Assembly: GCF_003789055.1 (NCBI RefSeq)
Contig: NZ_ML119083.1
Location: 1-64,000 of the forward strand
Length of the DNA stretch: 64,000 nt
Reading direction: 5' to 3'
Source of the DNA: Histidinibacterium lentulum
GTDB lineage: Bacteria > Pseudomonadota > Alphaproteobacteria > Rhodobacterales > Rhodobacteraceae
Below, piece after piece: positions 8,091 to 15,997 of this stretch (within the stretch, counting starts at the first letter, position 1; each line of letters opens with the position of its first letter). The notes beneath the pieces are model-generated. The model was not told where the DNA came from. It did not search any database and was given only the letters and a program-made list of their open reading frames with translations. Position numbers and translations under genes: made by a program.

Positions 8091-8842
8091 CTCACCTCGT
8101 CCGCGGGCGGCTCGGGTCGGGCGCGGTACGGCGCGCCCTTCCACCAGAGCTTCAGCGCCTGCCAGTGGATCAGCGCCAGGACCCGGCGCGAGCCCATGGG
8201 CCGACGCAGCGCCGCCCGCAGGATCGCGCCGTTGGTCAGCGGGCGGCGCGGGCCGCGCAGGGTGGCGATCAGCCCCTCCCCCTCGGCGCGGTAGTCGATG
8301 CGGATGTCGATGGCCTCGGCCGTGATGTCGAAGCGGAAGACATAGCCGCCCGCGATGGGCTGGAACGGCGAGACGTGAAAGATCTTCCGCGCCTCGAGAG
8401 TCCCGGACCCGTCGATCGGCCGCAGGTCGTCATGGCGGCAGAGGTAGGAATGCCGGTCGCCGAAAGTGTTCGACACCTCCGCGATGACCGCCCGCATCCG
8501 CCCCTCGGCGTCGTGGCAGAGCCAGAAGGACACCGGGTTGAACACATGCCCCAGCACGCGCGGCTGGGCCAGCAGCAGCACGGGTCCCGGCAGATCGAGG
8601 CCGTGCCCTGCCAGAACCCCCCGCACCCAGGCCGCGCCGCTCCCGCCCCGCGGTGCGCCGCCATGATCGCGGTCCCTCAGCGAGACCAGGTTCCCGCCGT
8701 TGCGCGAGAACAGCGCCGGCCCCCTTACCTCGGCCTCCGCATCCACGAGCACATAGTCGATCGAATAGCGAAAGCCGTTCCTCACGCCGCCGCGCCGCCC
8801 GTGGTAGGTCTCCGCGGGAATATGCTCGACGATTGCGCTCAT
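8087..8842 (-). CDS. DUF1365 protein
   Basis: A 251-residue DUF1365 protein (COG3496). It opens with the usual HIPAETYHGRRGGVRNGFRY motif and contains PRVLGHVFNPVSFWLC and YAxVAEVSNTFGxRHxY-like segments typical of the family. It overlaps the FAD-protein gene by 4 bp (ATGA), and the two families are almost always found together. In Rhodobacter sphaeroides the pair lies in an RpoE-activated operon that has been tied to protection from singlet oxygen and, as I recall, to furan or other modified fatty acid synthesis. Its exact reaction is not established. Confidence 0.85.
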   Translation of the reverse strand: MSAIVEHIPAETYHGRRGGVRNGFRYSIDYVLVDAEAEVRGPALFSRNGGNLVSLRDRDHGGAPRGGSGAAWVRGVLAGHGLDLPGPVLLLAQPRVLGHVFNPVSFWLCHDAEGRMRAVIAEVSNTFGDRHSYLCRHDDLRPIDGSGTLEARKIFHVSPFQPIAGGYVFRFDITAEAIDIRIDYRAEGEGLIATLRGPRRPLTNGAILRAALRRPMGSRRVLALIHWQALKLWWKGAPYRARPEPPADEVS

Positions 8843-10137
8843 GCCGCCTCGGCCGCCAGCGCGGCGCGCGCGTTCAGCGCATCCGCCACCTCGAGCCCCG
8901 AGGACAGCCCGTCCTCGTGGAACCCGTTCTTCATCCAGGCGCCGCAAAGCCACGTCCGGTTGCGCCCGTTCAGCTCGACCGCCCTCTTCTGCGCGGCCAG
9001 CGCCGCGAGATCGTAGACCGGATGCCGCAGTTCCACACGATCCCAGACCAGGCTCTCGTCGATGTCCCGTGTGGTGTTCAGGGTGACGAAGACGTTCTCC
9101 TCCCCCAGCCAGCGCTGGAGCGAGTTCATCCAGTAGGTCAGGTCGATTCTCGGGCTCATCTTCCGCGGGTCCTCGGTATAGACCCAGCTGGCCCAGGCAT
9201 GGCGTCGCCTGGGCATGATCCGCGCGTCGCCGTGCAGCACCACCTCGTTCGGCTGGTACTTCACCGCGCCGAGGATCGCGCGCTCCTCCGGGTCCGCATC
9301 CGCCAGCAGCCGGAGCGTATCGTCCGAATGGGTGGCAAAGACCACCTCGTCGAACATCTCCCACTCCGCGCCCTCGCAGCGCAGCTCGACGCCCAGCGGG
9401 CCGCGCCGCACGCCCGCCACCGGCGTGCCCAGCCGCGTCTCGACGCCGCGCGCCTGCATCGCGGCGTCCAGCCTGCGGACGTATTCCACGGACCCGCCCT
9501 CGACCGTGTACCAGTCGTGCTGGCCGGTGGACTGCAGCAGGTTGTGGTTGTCGAAGAACCGCATCATCGTTTCGGCCGGAAAATCCAGCACCTCGGCCTT
9601 GGGCGTGGACCAGATCGCGCCGGTCATGGGCAGGAGATAGCGGTCGCGGAACCAGCCGCCCAACCTCAGCTTGTCCAGAAGCCCGCCGATGGTCAGTCCC
9701 GGCTCGCGGCTCGCCTCCAGCGCCCGCGCATTGAAGCGCAGCAGGTCTGCCATCATCCGCAGGTAGCGCGGATCGACGAGGTTCGACGGCTGCGCCATCA
9801 GCGCGCGCGGCGACTGCAGCCCGTATTCGAACCGCCCGCCGCCGAAACTGGCCCCGAAGGACATGTTCGACAGGCGCACCGGAACGTCCAGCGCCTGGAA
9901 CAGGGCGACAAGATTCGGATAGTTGACGTAGTTGAACACGATGAAGCCGGTATCCACCGTCAGATCGCCGGCCCGCCCCGCCGTCCTGGTGCGCGCATGG
10001 CCGCCCAGCCGCGGCTCGGCCTCGATCAGCACCACGCGGTGACGCTCGGCCAGCCGCCAGGCGGCGCCCATCCCCGATATCCCCGCTCCGACGACGGCAA
10101 CAGTCTTGGGCACGGCGGCCCCGGTCTCGAATGGCAT
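8839..10137 (-). CDS. FAD-dependent oxidoreductase (COG2907), first gene of RpoE-type operon
   Basis: A 432-residue flavoprotein of the amine-oxidase/desaturase-like group. The dinucleotide motif VAVVGAGISGMGAAWRL is at residues 13-29, followed by EAEPRLGGHART. The C-terminal half holds VVFATHSDDTLRLL and the closing LCGAWMKNGFHEDGLSSG flavin signature. AGGGAAG precedes the ATG. It heads a leftward group with DUF1365, MFS and SDR genes, matching the order beside rpoE in Rhodobacter sphaeroides. A lipid-modifying role (fatty-acyl desaturation or methylated-lipid oxidation under photo-oxidative stress) is likely by family, not proven here. Confidence 0.85.
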   Translation of the reverse strand: MPFETGAAVPKTVAVVGAGISGMGAAWRLAERHRVVLIEAEPRLGGHARTRTAGRAGDLTVDTGFIVFNYVNYPNLVALFQALDVPVRLSNMSFGASFGGGRFEYGLQSPRALMAQPSNLVDPRYLRMMADLLRFNARALEASREPGLTIGGLLDKLRLGGWFRDRYLLPMTGAIWSTPKAEVLDFPAETMMRFFDNHNLLQSTGQHDWYTVEGGSVEYVRRLDAAMQARGVETRLGTPVAGVRRGPLGVELRCEGAEWEMFDEVVFATHSDDTLRLLADADPEERAILGAVKYQPNEVVLHGDARIMPRRRHAWASWVYTEDPRKMSPRIDLTYWMNSLQRWLGEENVFVTLNTTRDIDESLVWDRVELRHPVYDLAALAAQKRAVELNGRNRTWLCGAWMKNGFHEDGLSSGLEVADALNARAALAAEAA

Positions 10138-10161
10138 ATGTGCTTCCCTGTCTTTCCCGTT

Positions 10162-10191
10162 CCTTTACGGGCACGTCCGCGCGCCGGATGA
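10162..10191 (-). promoter_or_regulatory. RpoE-type promoter for the FAD-protein operon
   Basis: Read on the minus strand, a -35 of TCATCC (10191-10186) is followed by an 18-base spacer and a -10 of TAAAGG (10167-10162). This is close to the Rhodobacter RpoE pattern TGATCC-N18-TAAGA. Transcription would begin about 20 bases before the FAD-protein ATG, leaving room for its AGGGAAG ribosome site. Confidence 0.6.
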
Positions 10192-10215
10192 AACAGGAAA
10201 AACGCAGGCGCCTCG

Positions 10216-10245
10216 TGATCCGGTGCCGGATCGCCTGCGTAATGA
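10216..10245 (+). promoter_or_regulatory. RpoE-type autoregulatory promoter of rpoE-chrR
   Basis: TGATCC (10216-10221), an 18-base spacer, then TAATGA (10240-10245). The -35 is a perfect match to the known RpoE box and the spacing is the preferred one. The box overlaps the small palindrome GATCCGG-TG-CCGGATC. It lies about 110 bases before the start codon of rpoE. Confidence 0.7.
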
Positions 10246-10369
10246 CACCATGTTGACGAGGGAAATGCCTGTCGCCACACCTGAACCCAGTGCATGGGCC
10301 CCGTCCGCTCTGCGGATGGTCCCGGCATCGCCGTCGCAGCGAAGGGGTCGGGCGTTGAAATCTGTCGAC

Positions 10370-10903
10370 ATGGCCGGAGCCGCCTGGGTGGCCGAGGTCG
10401 AGGCGATCCGGGACAGCCGGGATCAGGCCGCCTTCGCGGCCCTGTTCCGGCATTTCGCGCCCCGGGTCAAAGCGTATCTGATGAAGTCCGGGTCCGCCGC
10501 GGACGTGGCCGAAGAGGTCACGCAGGACGTGATGGCGACACTCTGGCGCAAGGCGCATCTCTTCGACCCCGGCAAGGCGAGCGTGAGCACCTGGGTCTTC
10601 ACCATCGCCCGGAACAGGCGCATCGACCTGATCCGCCGCAACCAGAGGCCCGAGCCCGAGGATCTTCCCTGGGGGCCCGAGGACGAGCCCGATCAGGCCG
10701 AGGTCATGGAACTGCAACAGGATACGGAGCGGCTCGGCCGCGCGCTGAAGGAGCTGCCGGAGAAGCAGCGGGTGCTGATCGAACGCGCCTATTTCGGCGA
10801 GCTGAGCCATTCGGAAATCGCGGAGGAGACGGGGCTTCCGCTCGGGACGATCAAGTCCCGCATAAGGCTGGCGCTCGAACGGCTGCGCCACGAGATGAGA
10901 TGA
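10370..10903 (+). CDS. rpoE: ECF sigma factor RpoE (group controlled by ChrR)
   Basis: A 177-residue ECF sigma factor of the singlet-oxygen type. Region 2 is AAFAALFRHFAPRVKAYLMK through DVMATLWRKAHLFDPGKASVSTWVFTIARNRRID, and region 4 is LIERAYFGELSHSEIAEETGLPLGTIKSRIRLALERL. The linker PEPEDLPWGPEDEPDQAEV is a signature of the ChrR-controlled subgroup. ATG 10370 matches the length of relatives. An in-frame TTG at 10355 lies a better distance behind GAAGGGG and may be the true start. chrR follows immediately. Expected role: response to singlet oxygen and related stress, released when ChrR is inactivated. Confidence 0.93.
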   Translation: MAGAAWVAEVEAIRDSRDQAAFAALFRHFAPRVKAYLMKSGSAADVAEEVTQDVMATLWRKAHLFDPGKASVSTWVFTIARNRRIDLIRRNQRPEPEDLPWGPEDEPDQAEVMELQQDTERLGRALKELPEKQRVLIERAYFGELSHSEIAEETGLPLGTIKSRIRLALERLRHEMR

Positions 10904-10911
10904 GGGACAAC

Positions 10912-11577
10912 ATGAGGGACCGGATCACGCATCACCTGACGGATGGCCTGATCATGGGCTATGCCGCGGGCACGCTGCCGGAGGCATTCGACCTGGTGGT
11001 CGCCAGCCACATTTCGATGTGCGACGAATGCCGGGCAAGGCTTGCCGCCTACGACGCCGTGGGCGGCGCGGTGATCGACTCGACAGAAGGCGCGGAACTG
11101 GCGGAGGACAGCTTCGCCTCGACGTTGCGCCTGATCGAGGCCGAGAAAGCCGCCGAACCGCCCGCGCCATCCTGGGGCGGGATCGCGGCGGGCGGCGTGC
11201 TGCCCGCCCCGGTGCAGGCCTATGTGGGCGGCGACGTCGACGCGGTGAAATGGCGCCGCCTAGGCGGCGGCGTGTTCGATTCGGTGATCCGCACCTCCGA
11301 CGGCGAGGCCACGGCCCGCCTGTTGCGCATCGCCCCGGGCAAGGCGGTGCCCGACCATGGCCACGAGGGCAGCGAACTGACCCTGGTCCTGCAGGGCGCC
11401 TTCTCCGACGCCGCCGGCCGTTTCGGTCCGGGGGATGTCGAGGTTGCGACCGAAGAGGTCGAACACACCCCCATCGCCGAAGAGGGCGACGTGTGCATCT
11501 GCCTTGCCGCGATGGATCATCCCCTGAAGTTCAGCAAGTTCCTTCCGCGCCTCGCCCAGAAGGTCATGAGGATCTGA
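10912..11577 (+). CDS. chrR: Zinc anti-sigma factor ChrR
   Basis: A 221-residue ChrR. The N-terminal anti-sigma domain has the zinc ligands His8, His33, Cys37 and Cys40 (HISMCDEC). The C-terminal cupin-like domain keeps His149, His151, Glu155 and His185 (PDHGHEGSE and EHTP), matching all positions known in Rhodobacter sphaeroides ChrR with a constant offset. It binds and holds RpoE until singlet oxygen triggers its turnover. ATG 10912 has GAGGGA at good spacing. An earlier ATG at 10900 overlaps the rpoE stop (ATGA), so either way translation is coupled. Confidence 0.95.
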   Translation: MRDRITHHLTDGLIMGYAAGTLPEAFDLVVASHISMCDECRARLAAYDAVGGAVIDSTEGAELAEDSFASTLRLIEAEKAAEPPAPSWGGIAAGGVLPAPVQAYVGGDVDAVKWRRLGGGVFDSVIRTSDGEATARLLRIAPGKAVPDHGHEGSELTLVLQGAFSDAAGRFGPGDVEVATEEVEHTPIAEEGDVCICLAAMDHPLKFSKFLPRLAQKVMRI

Positions 11578-11689
11578 GACGACCGGTCCTGCAGCGCATC
11601 CGCGACTGGCCGCAGCGCGGTCGCCTTTGCCGTTGACCGGGCGTGTCCCGCCGGGCCATCCTCTCGCTGAGTTCAGGAGGACCACGCCG

Positions 11690-11890
11690 ATGACGGATCG
11701 TACCGACGCGATGACATGTGACGCCATCGCCCTCGACCACACGAAGCTTCTTGGCTACTGGCTCCTGCCCCAGGACCGGCTCACGCTGTCCGGCGACGGG
11801 CAGCAGGTCGTCAATCTGAAGATGGGCACCAAGGGCAACGGAACGAAGTTCTTCGGCGGCACTGCCGGGATCCGACGCCGCGCCGACTGA
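11690..11890 (+). CDS. Small orphan peptide, candidate RiPP precursor
   Basis: A 66-residue peptide with a good ribosome site (CAGGAGGA). The N-terminal part (residues 1-45) is hydrophilic with a central LLGYWLLPQDRL segment. The C-terminal part (46-66) is a glycine/threonine-rich GTKGNGTKFFGGTAGIRRRAD, which looks like a modifiable core ahead of a basic tail. It has no recognised family. It lies 10 bases ahead of a HExxH peptide-hydroxylase-type gene, the usual arrangement of precursor and tailoring enzyme, so precursor is the best guess. Candidate modified residues are Asn42, Asn50, Lys48/Lys53 or the Phe pair; this is inference only. Confidence 0.5.
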   Translation: MTDRTDAMTCDAIALDHTKLLGYWLLPQDRLTLSGDGQQVVNLKMGTKGNGTKFFGGTAGIRRRAD

Positions 11891-11900
11891 GCGGCCCGCC

Positions 11901-12959
11901 TTGGAGCCCGAAACCGAGATCCGGTCCGACGGAGCGGGCCAGGCGGACGTCGGCTCGCACGGCGCGGTCGTGGACCGGCTGAGTTTCGCACCCTCCGGCC
12001 TTCGGGCCCGTGCGCTGGACGACTGGATGCACCGCGCATTGTGCGACAGCCTCGCCCATGTGGCGGAGCGCTGTGCCACCCGCGCCCCTGTCATCACCGA
12101 GATCCTTGGGCCGACCGTGGCGCATCTGCGCGCGGGCGGGCGCATGCGGCCCGAGGGCTTCGGGACCTACTATGACATGGTCGAGTGCGTGTCATCGGGT
12201 CAGCTCGATCCCGCATCGACATGGGCCCGCGCGGTCGCCGCTGCGGCAATCCCGGCGTCGGGCGACCGCTGGCCGGTTCTTGCCGCGGGCGCCCCCGACT
12301 GTGCGACCCTGGAGTCCGCCTTCAAGCGCCGCATGAGCGAGCGCGAGCGCGCTCTCTTCGGTCCGGTCGACGAGGACACACGCTCTGACTTTGCCCTGCG
12401 GCTTGACGAGGGGCTCGACCTTCTTGCCCGCGGCGTCCCCGAAATGCATGCCGAGATCCGGGCGATCATCCGGACCGTACTCCTCGCGCAGGCCCCCGAG
12501 GATTCGGAGCTGGAGTTCGACGGCGCCTCTCATTACGAGCTCTGGGGCCTCGTCCTTCTGAATCCGCGTTTTCACGACAGCCGCCTCGCCGTGGCGGAAG
12601 TCCTGGCCCACGAATGCGGCCATTCCCTTCTGTTCGGCATGATGGGCAAGGAACTGCTGGTCGAGAACCCCTACGAAGACACGTTTCCCTCCCCGCTGCG
12701 CCCCGACCCCCGCCCCATGGACGGGATCTTTCACGCCACTTTCGTCTCTGCCCGGATGGCCTTCGCCATGGAGCGTCTGGCCGCAAGCGCGCATCTGTCG
12801 CCGGAGGAACGCGACCGGGCCCGAGAGGCGGCCGAACGGGATCGCGCGAATTTCGCATCGGGCGACAGCGTGATCCGGTCCGACGGGCGCCTGACCGAGA
12901 CCGGCGCGCGCATCATCGAGGACGCCCGCAGATGGATCGCCGCCTCGGCGACCGGCTGA
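11901..12959 (+). CDS. HExxH-motif protein, probable alpha-ketoglutarate-type peptide beta-hydroxylase
   Basis: A protein of about 352 residues. VLAHECGHSLLFG places His237-Glu238-x-x-His241 at the heart of a domain that continues with PLRPDPRPMDGIFHATFVSARM (near 265-286). This HExxH followed by PDPRPxxGxxHA is the pattern of the mod_HExxH family (TIGR04267, as I recall). Members act with ribosomal peptides, and some hydroxylate side chains at the beta carbon using iron and alpha-ketoglutarate. No signal peptide, and no second enzyme domain is visible. The start is uncertain: TTG 11901 lies 10 bases after the peptide gene but lacks a strong Shine-Dalgarno, so a later GTG is possible. A metallopeptidase is the alternative reading. 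Confidence 0.65.
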   Translation: MEPETEIRSDGAGQADVGSHGAVVDRLSFAPSGLRARALDDWMHRALCDSLAHVAERCATRAPVITEILGPTVAHLRAGGRMRPEGFGTYYDMVECVSSGQLDPASTWARAVAAAAIPASGDRWPVLAAGAPDCATLESAFKRRMSERERALFGPVDEDTRSDFALRLDEGLDLLARGVPEMHAEIRAIIRTVLLAQAPEDSELEFDGASHYELWGLVLLNPRFHDSRLAVAEVLAHECGHSLLFGMMGKELLVENPYEDTFPSPLRPDPRPMDGIFHATFVSARMAFAMERLAASAHLSPEERDRAREAAERDRANFASGDSVIRSDGRLTETGARIIEDARRWIAASATG

Positions 12960-12999
12960 TCCGCCGGATCACCGGCGCCACCCCAAGGCTCGAATGAAA

Positions 13000-13029
13000 T
13001 TGACATAAGGTCAACAGAGCCGGACTTAT
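13000..13029 (+). promoter_or_regulatory. Possible housekeeping promoter for the RTX gene
   Basis: A perfect -35 TTGACA (13000-13005), an 18-base spacer and ACTTAT (13024-13029). The -35 overlaps the small dyad TGAC-ATAAG-GTCA. If used, transcription starts after 13028, which favours the later ATG (13073) for the RTX gene. Confidence 0.4.
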
Positions 13030-13072
13030 GCTCGGGACACACGTTCCCTCCAGCGCCGGGCGATACAATCCC

Positions 13073-14818
13073 ATGACCTTGACCATTGACCTGTCGACCA
13101 GCCAGCGCGGCGTCGACATGGCCCAGCTCTTCAAGCTGCAGAGCCCGCTCAACGGCACAATCGCCGATACGATGAATTTCCGGGCAGGACCCTTCGTCGT
13201 CAGGTGGAGGGAACTCGCCTCCGTCGACGGGGAGGGGAACAGGACATTCAGCACGGTCAGCTTCCCCGTCGGCCCCGCGCTGGAGGACATCTATTTCTGG
13301 GATACGTTGGCTTCTCCTCCGTCCCGTACGTCCTTGCCCGTCTATTCCGACGATCTCGGCGAGGTGTTCTACCTCAAGGGCGCGTTCCCTGAGCCGCCGA
13401 AGATCGAGGATTTCGTGAGGACGACGATCTACGCGGACTTCGAGGAACAATTCCAGAACCGGGAGGCAGCCATATCGGATCTGCGGAGTTTCGGCGACGC
13501 GCTGAATTCCTGGGTCCAGAACGTCCTCACCTCCGTCATTGACCGGATCGAGTTCCCTGGCGAAGCCTTTGCTGGACAGGCGGCCGTGACGCTCCGGTTT
13601 TCCGGGCGGACGACGGTGAACGACCTCGGGGCGAAGGTGGCGGCCAACACTGTCGCGTCTTTCGCGTCCTTTGACGAGATAACCTTCCGGGTCGACGACG
13701 ACGCCCTGTTCGGGCAGGCGGTCGAGATCATCGGGACCCGTAGCGACGACCGGCTGTTCGGCGGTGCGTTCGACGATGTGATCTCCGGAGGCCTCGGCAA
13801 CGATCGTATTTTCGGCGGGTTCGGATCGGACAGCCTGTACGGAGGCATCGGGCAGGACACGATCTTCGGGGGCGAGGGCGATGACTTTCTCTTCGGGGGG
13901 GTAGGAACAAACCGCCTCTACGGAGACGCGGGCAATGACGCGATCTTCTCCGGTGCGGGCGGGTCTGCCTACGGCGGCGCGGGCGATGACGACATCTTTG
14001 GCGGGGTCGGCCTCGACCGCCTGTACGGCGGCACCGGGAACGACAGGATCGACGCGAGCTTCTTCAGCGATACCGTCTACGGCGGCGCAGGGGCGGACAG
14101 CATCTCCGGCGGTGGCGGGAACGACCGTCTGTTCGGCGATTCGGGCTCCGACAGGCTGGACGGCAATGCCGGCAATGATACGCTCAGGGGCAATGCCGGA
14201 AGCGACATTCTCGACGGCGGCATCGGGGCCGATTTGCTTGATGGCGGCGCGGGCGCCGACATTGTGTTCGGAAAGGGGGGAAACGACACGATTTCGGGCG
14301 GAGACGGGTTCGACCGGCTCGAAGGCAATGCCGGAAACGACGTCATCAGTGGCAACAACGGCAATGATCTCATCTTTGGCGGGCAGGGCTTCGATCGGCT
14401 CGACGGCGGGCTGGGCGCGGACCGGATCTTCGGCGGCAGCGGCTTCGACCAGATCTTTGGCCGCGGAGGCAACGACCGCCTGTTAGGCGGATCCGGCAAC
14501 GACAGGCTCTTCGGGAACGCGGGTCCCGACCTGCTCGACGGAGGGTCGGGCGATGACACGCTGACCGGTGGCCTCGGCGCCGATCGATTCGTCTTTCGCA
14601 AGGGCTACGGGCAGGACCGCATCACCGACATGGAAGAGAACGACATCATTCTGCTGGGCGCAGCATCCCTCGGCATCGCGTCGAAGGCACAGATTTCGGG
14701 CCTGATCACGGATATCGGCGGATCGTGGCGGCTGGATTTCGGAGGTGGCGACATGCTGACCGTCACGAAACTGGCGGGCGGAATGACGCTGGACGCCTCC
14801 GATTTCACCTTCATCTGA
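13073..14818 (+). CDS. RTX calcium-binding protein, probably type I secreted
   Basis: A 581-residue protein. Residues 1-215 form an N-terminal region with no recognised domain. From about 220 to 515 there are roughly thirty RTX nonapeptides (GGxGxDxUx), for example NDRIFGGFGSDSLYGG. The end (GADRFVFRKGYGQDRI..., then ASDFTFI) is the usual C-terminal cap of type I secretion substrates. No N-terminal signal peptide is present. Calcium would fold the repeats outside the cell. The start 13073 (MTLTIDLSTS) was preferred to 13028 because of a promoter-like element overlapping the latter. No type I transporter genes are in the window. Confidence 0.85.
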   Translation: MTLTIDLSTSQRGVDMAQLFKLQSPLNGTIADTMNFRAGPFVVRWRELASVDGEGNRTFSTVSFPVGPALEDIYFWDTLASPPSRTSLPVYSDDLGEVFYLKGAFPEPPKIEDFVRTTIYADFEEQFQNREAAISDLRSFGDALNSWVQNVLTSVIDRIEFPGEAFAGQAAVTLRFSGRTTVNDLGAKVAANTVASFASFDEITFRVDDDALFGQAVEIIGTRSDDRLFGGAFDDVISGGLGNDRIFGGFGSDSLYGGIGQDTIFGGEGDDFLFGGVGTNRLYGDAGNDAIFSGAGGSAYGGAGDDDIFGGVGLDRLYGGTGNDRIDASFFSDTVYGGAGADSISGGGGNDRLFGDSGSDRLDGNAGNDTLRGNAGSDILDGGIGADLLDGGAGADIVFGKGGNDTISGGDGFDRLEGNAGNDVISGNNGNDLIFGGQGFDRLDGGLGADRIFGGSGFDQIFGRGGNDRLLGGSGNDRLFGNAGPDLLDGGSGDDTLTGGLGADRFVFRKGYGQDRITDMEENDIILLGAASLGIASKAQISGLITDIGGSWRLDFGGGDMLTVTKLAGGMTLDASDFTFI

Positions 14819-14897
14819 CGGGCGCGCTCAAGCGAAAGGGCCAGCGGCTGCCCAGCACCCCCTTTCCCCGACCCCCGACCGTCTGTCACAAGGCCCC

Positions 14898-15458
14898 ATG
14901 ACCGCCCCGACCCTCACAGAGGATTGCGCGTCCTGTGCCGCGCTCTGCTGCGTGGCCCATGCGTTCGACGCGGGCGCCGACTTCGCCGAGGACAAGGCTG
15001 CGGACACGCCCTGCCGGCATCTCGGCGCGGGCGGACTCTGCACGATCCATGCCAGCCGCGCGGAGAGGGGTTATGGGGGCTGCATCGCCTATCACTGTCA
15101 CGGCGCGGGGCAATACGTCACCCGGGTCATGTTCGGCGGCGCCGACTGGCAGACCGATCCGGCGCGCCTTGCGCCGATGACCGCTGCCTTCCGCGAGCTC
15201 CTGCCGGTTCAGCGCTGGCGCGCGATGCTCGAGACGGCGACGGCGCTCGACCTGTCCGGGGACCTCGCCGCGGAACTCGACGCGCTCCGCGCCGCCCTGC
15301 TGCCGCCCCCGGGGGAGGTCTGGACGGCCGAGGCGCTCGCCGCCCTGCGGCGGGGGCCCCTCGAGGCCCGGATCGGCGCCTTTCTCCGAGCGCTGCGCGG
15401 AACCGTGCCCGCGCCACGCACAGCCTCGGAAGCAGTGTCTCCCGAGACCCTCCGTTAA
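14898..15458 (+). CDS. Cysteine-cluster protein (YkgJ-like)
   Basis: A 186-residue protein whose first 70 residues hold eight cysteines (10, 13, 17, 18, 39, 48, 62, 67) in the order CxxCxxxCC...C...C...C. This recalls the zinc/iron-binding YkgJ group, although the spacing is not a textbook match. The remaining 110 residues are helical and Ala/Leu-rich. No signal peptide. Its function is not known. It is a single gene that converges on the lipoprotein gene with a 22-bp gap. Confidence 0.55.
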   Translation: MTAPTLTEDCASCAALCCVAHAFDAGADFAEDKAADTPCRHLGAGGLCTIHASRAERGYGGCIAYHCHGAGQYVTRVMFGGADWQTDPARLAPMTAAFRELLPVQRWRAMLETATALDLSGDLAAELDALRAALLPPPGEVWTAEALAALRRGPLEARIGAFLRALRGTVPAPRTASEAVSPETLR

Positions 15459-15480
15459 CCCTTTAGTTGATATATTTCAG

Positions 15481-15927
15481 CTACTTGTCCAGCGTTTCAT
15501 CGTGAAACGCCCCGACGGAGGCCTCCGCCCGCCAGGCGAGGGGAAGTTCCCTGTGCCCGTCGATCATGTAGCCGTCCCCGCCCGGCGACAGGTAGAACAC
15601 CCGCCCCGGATAGGCTCCGCTCACCTGCCAGAACTCCACACCCCGGGTCACATGCCCGGCCCGTCCGTGGGCCGAACCGGCGCAGATGCGCGTCCCCTGA
15701 CGACAGGGCACCAGTCGCCATGTCCTGAGCACCCCCTCGCGCGGATCCGGCGAGACCACCCGAACCGCGACCTCCGCGAAGGGCAGCGGCTGGTAGGCCT
15801 CCTGAAACGCCTGCCGGACAGGCGCGGGAACCCTCGTATCGGCCCGGATGCCGCCCGCCGGGTCCGTCTCGCATCCCGCGAGCAGGGCCAGTCCCGCCAC
15901 CGCGATGCCCCATCTCAGGTATCCCAT
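15481..15927 (-). CDS. Lipoprotein of unknown function
   Basis: A 148-residue lipoprotein. The signal sequence MGYLRWGIAVAGLALLAG is followed by Cys19 (lipobox LLAGC), so it is anchored in a membrane. The mature domain has a second cysteine pair (PCRQGTRIC) that could form a disulfide, and ends DGYMIDGHRELPLAWRAE. ATG 15927 has GGAGGG upstream; longer in-frame starts would bury the lipobox. It lies 70 bp behind mutL on the same strand. No family is recognised. Confidence 0.7.
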   Translation of the reverse strand: MGYLRWGIAVAGLALLAGCETDPAGGIRADTRVPAPVRQAFQEAYQPLPFAEVAVRVVSPDPREGVLRTWRLVPCRQGTRICAGSAHGRAGHVTRGVEFWQVSGAYPGRVFYLSPGGDGYMIDGHRELPLAWRAEASVGAFHDETLDK

Positions 15928-15997
15928 GCCGAGCCCTCCCGCATATCCGAACCGCCGGTTCACCCTGTCCCACACCCCGGTCCGAGACAAGGCCACC

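Noticed and set aside
8087-10891. A single 934-codon minus-strand frame from rpoE through DUF1365
   Set aside because: Only its last 251 codons are DUF1365; the rest is out of frame with the FAD protein and antisense to rpoE.
13735-14560. Tandem DNA repeat array
   Set aside because: The periodicity is the 27-base unit of RTX nonapeptides in the coding frame of the calcium-binding protein, not a non-coding repeat or CRISPR.
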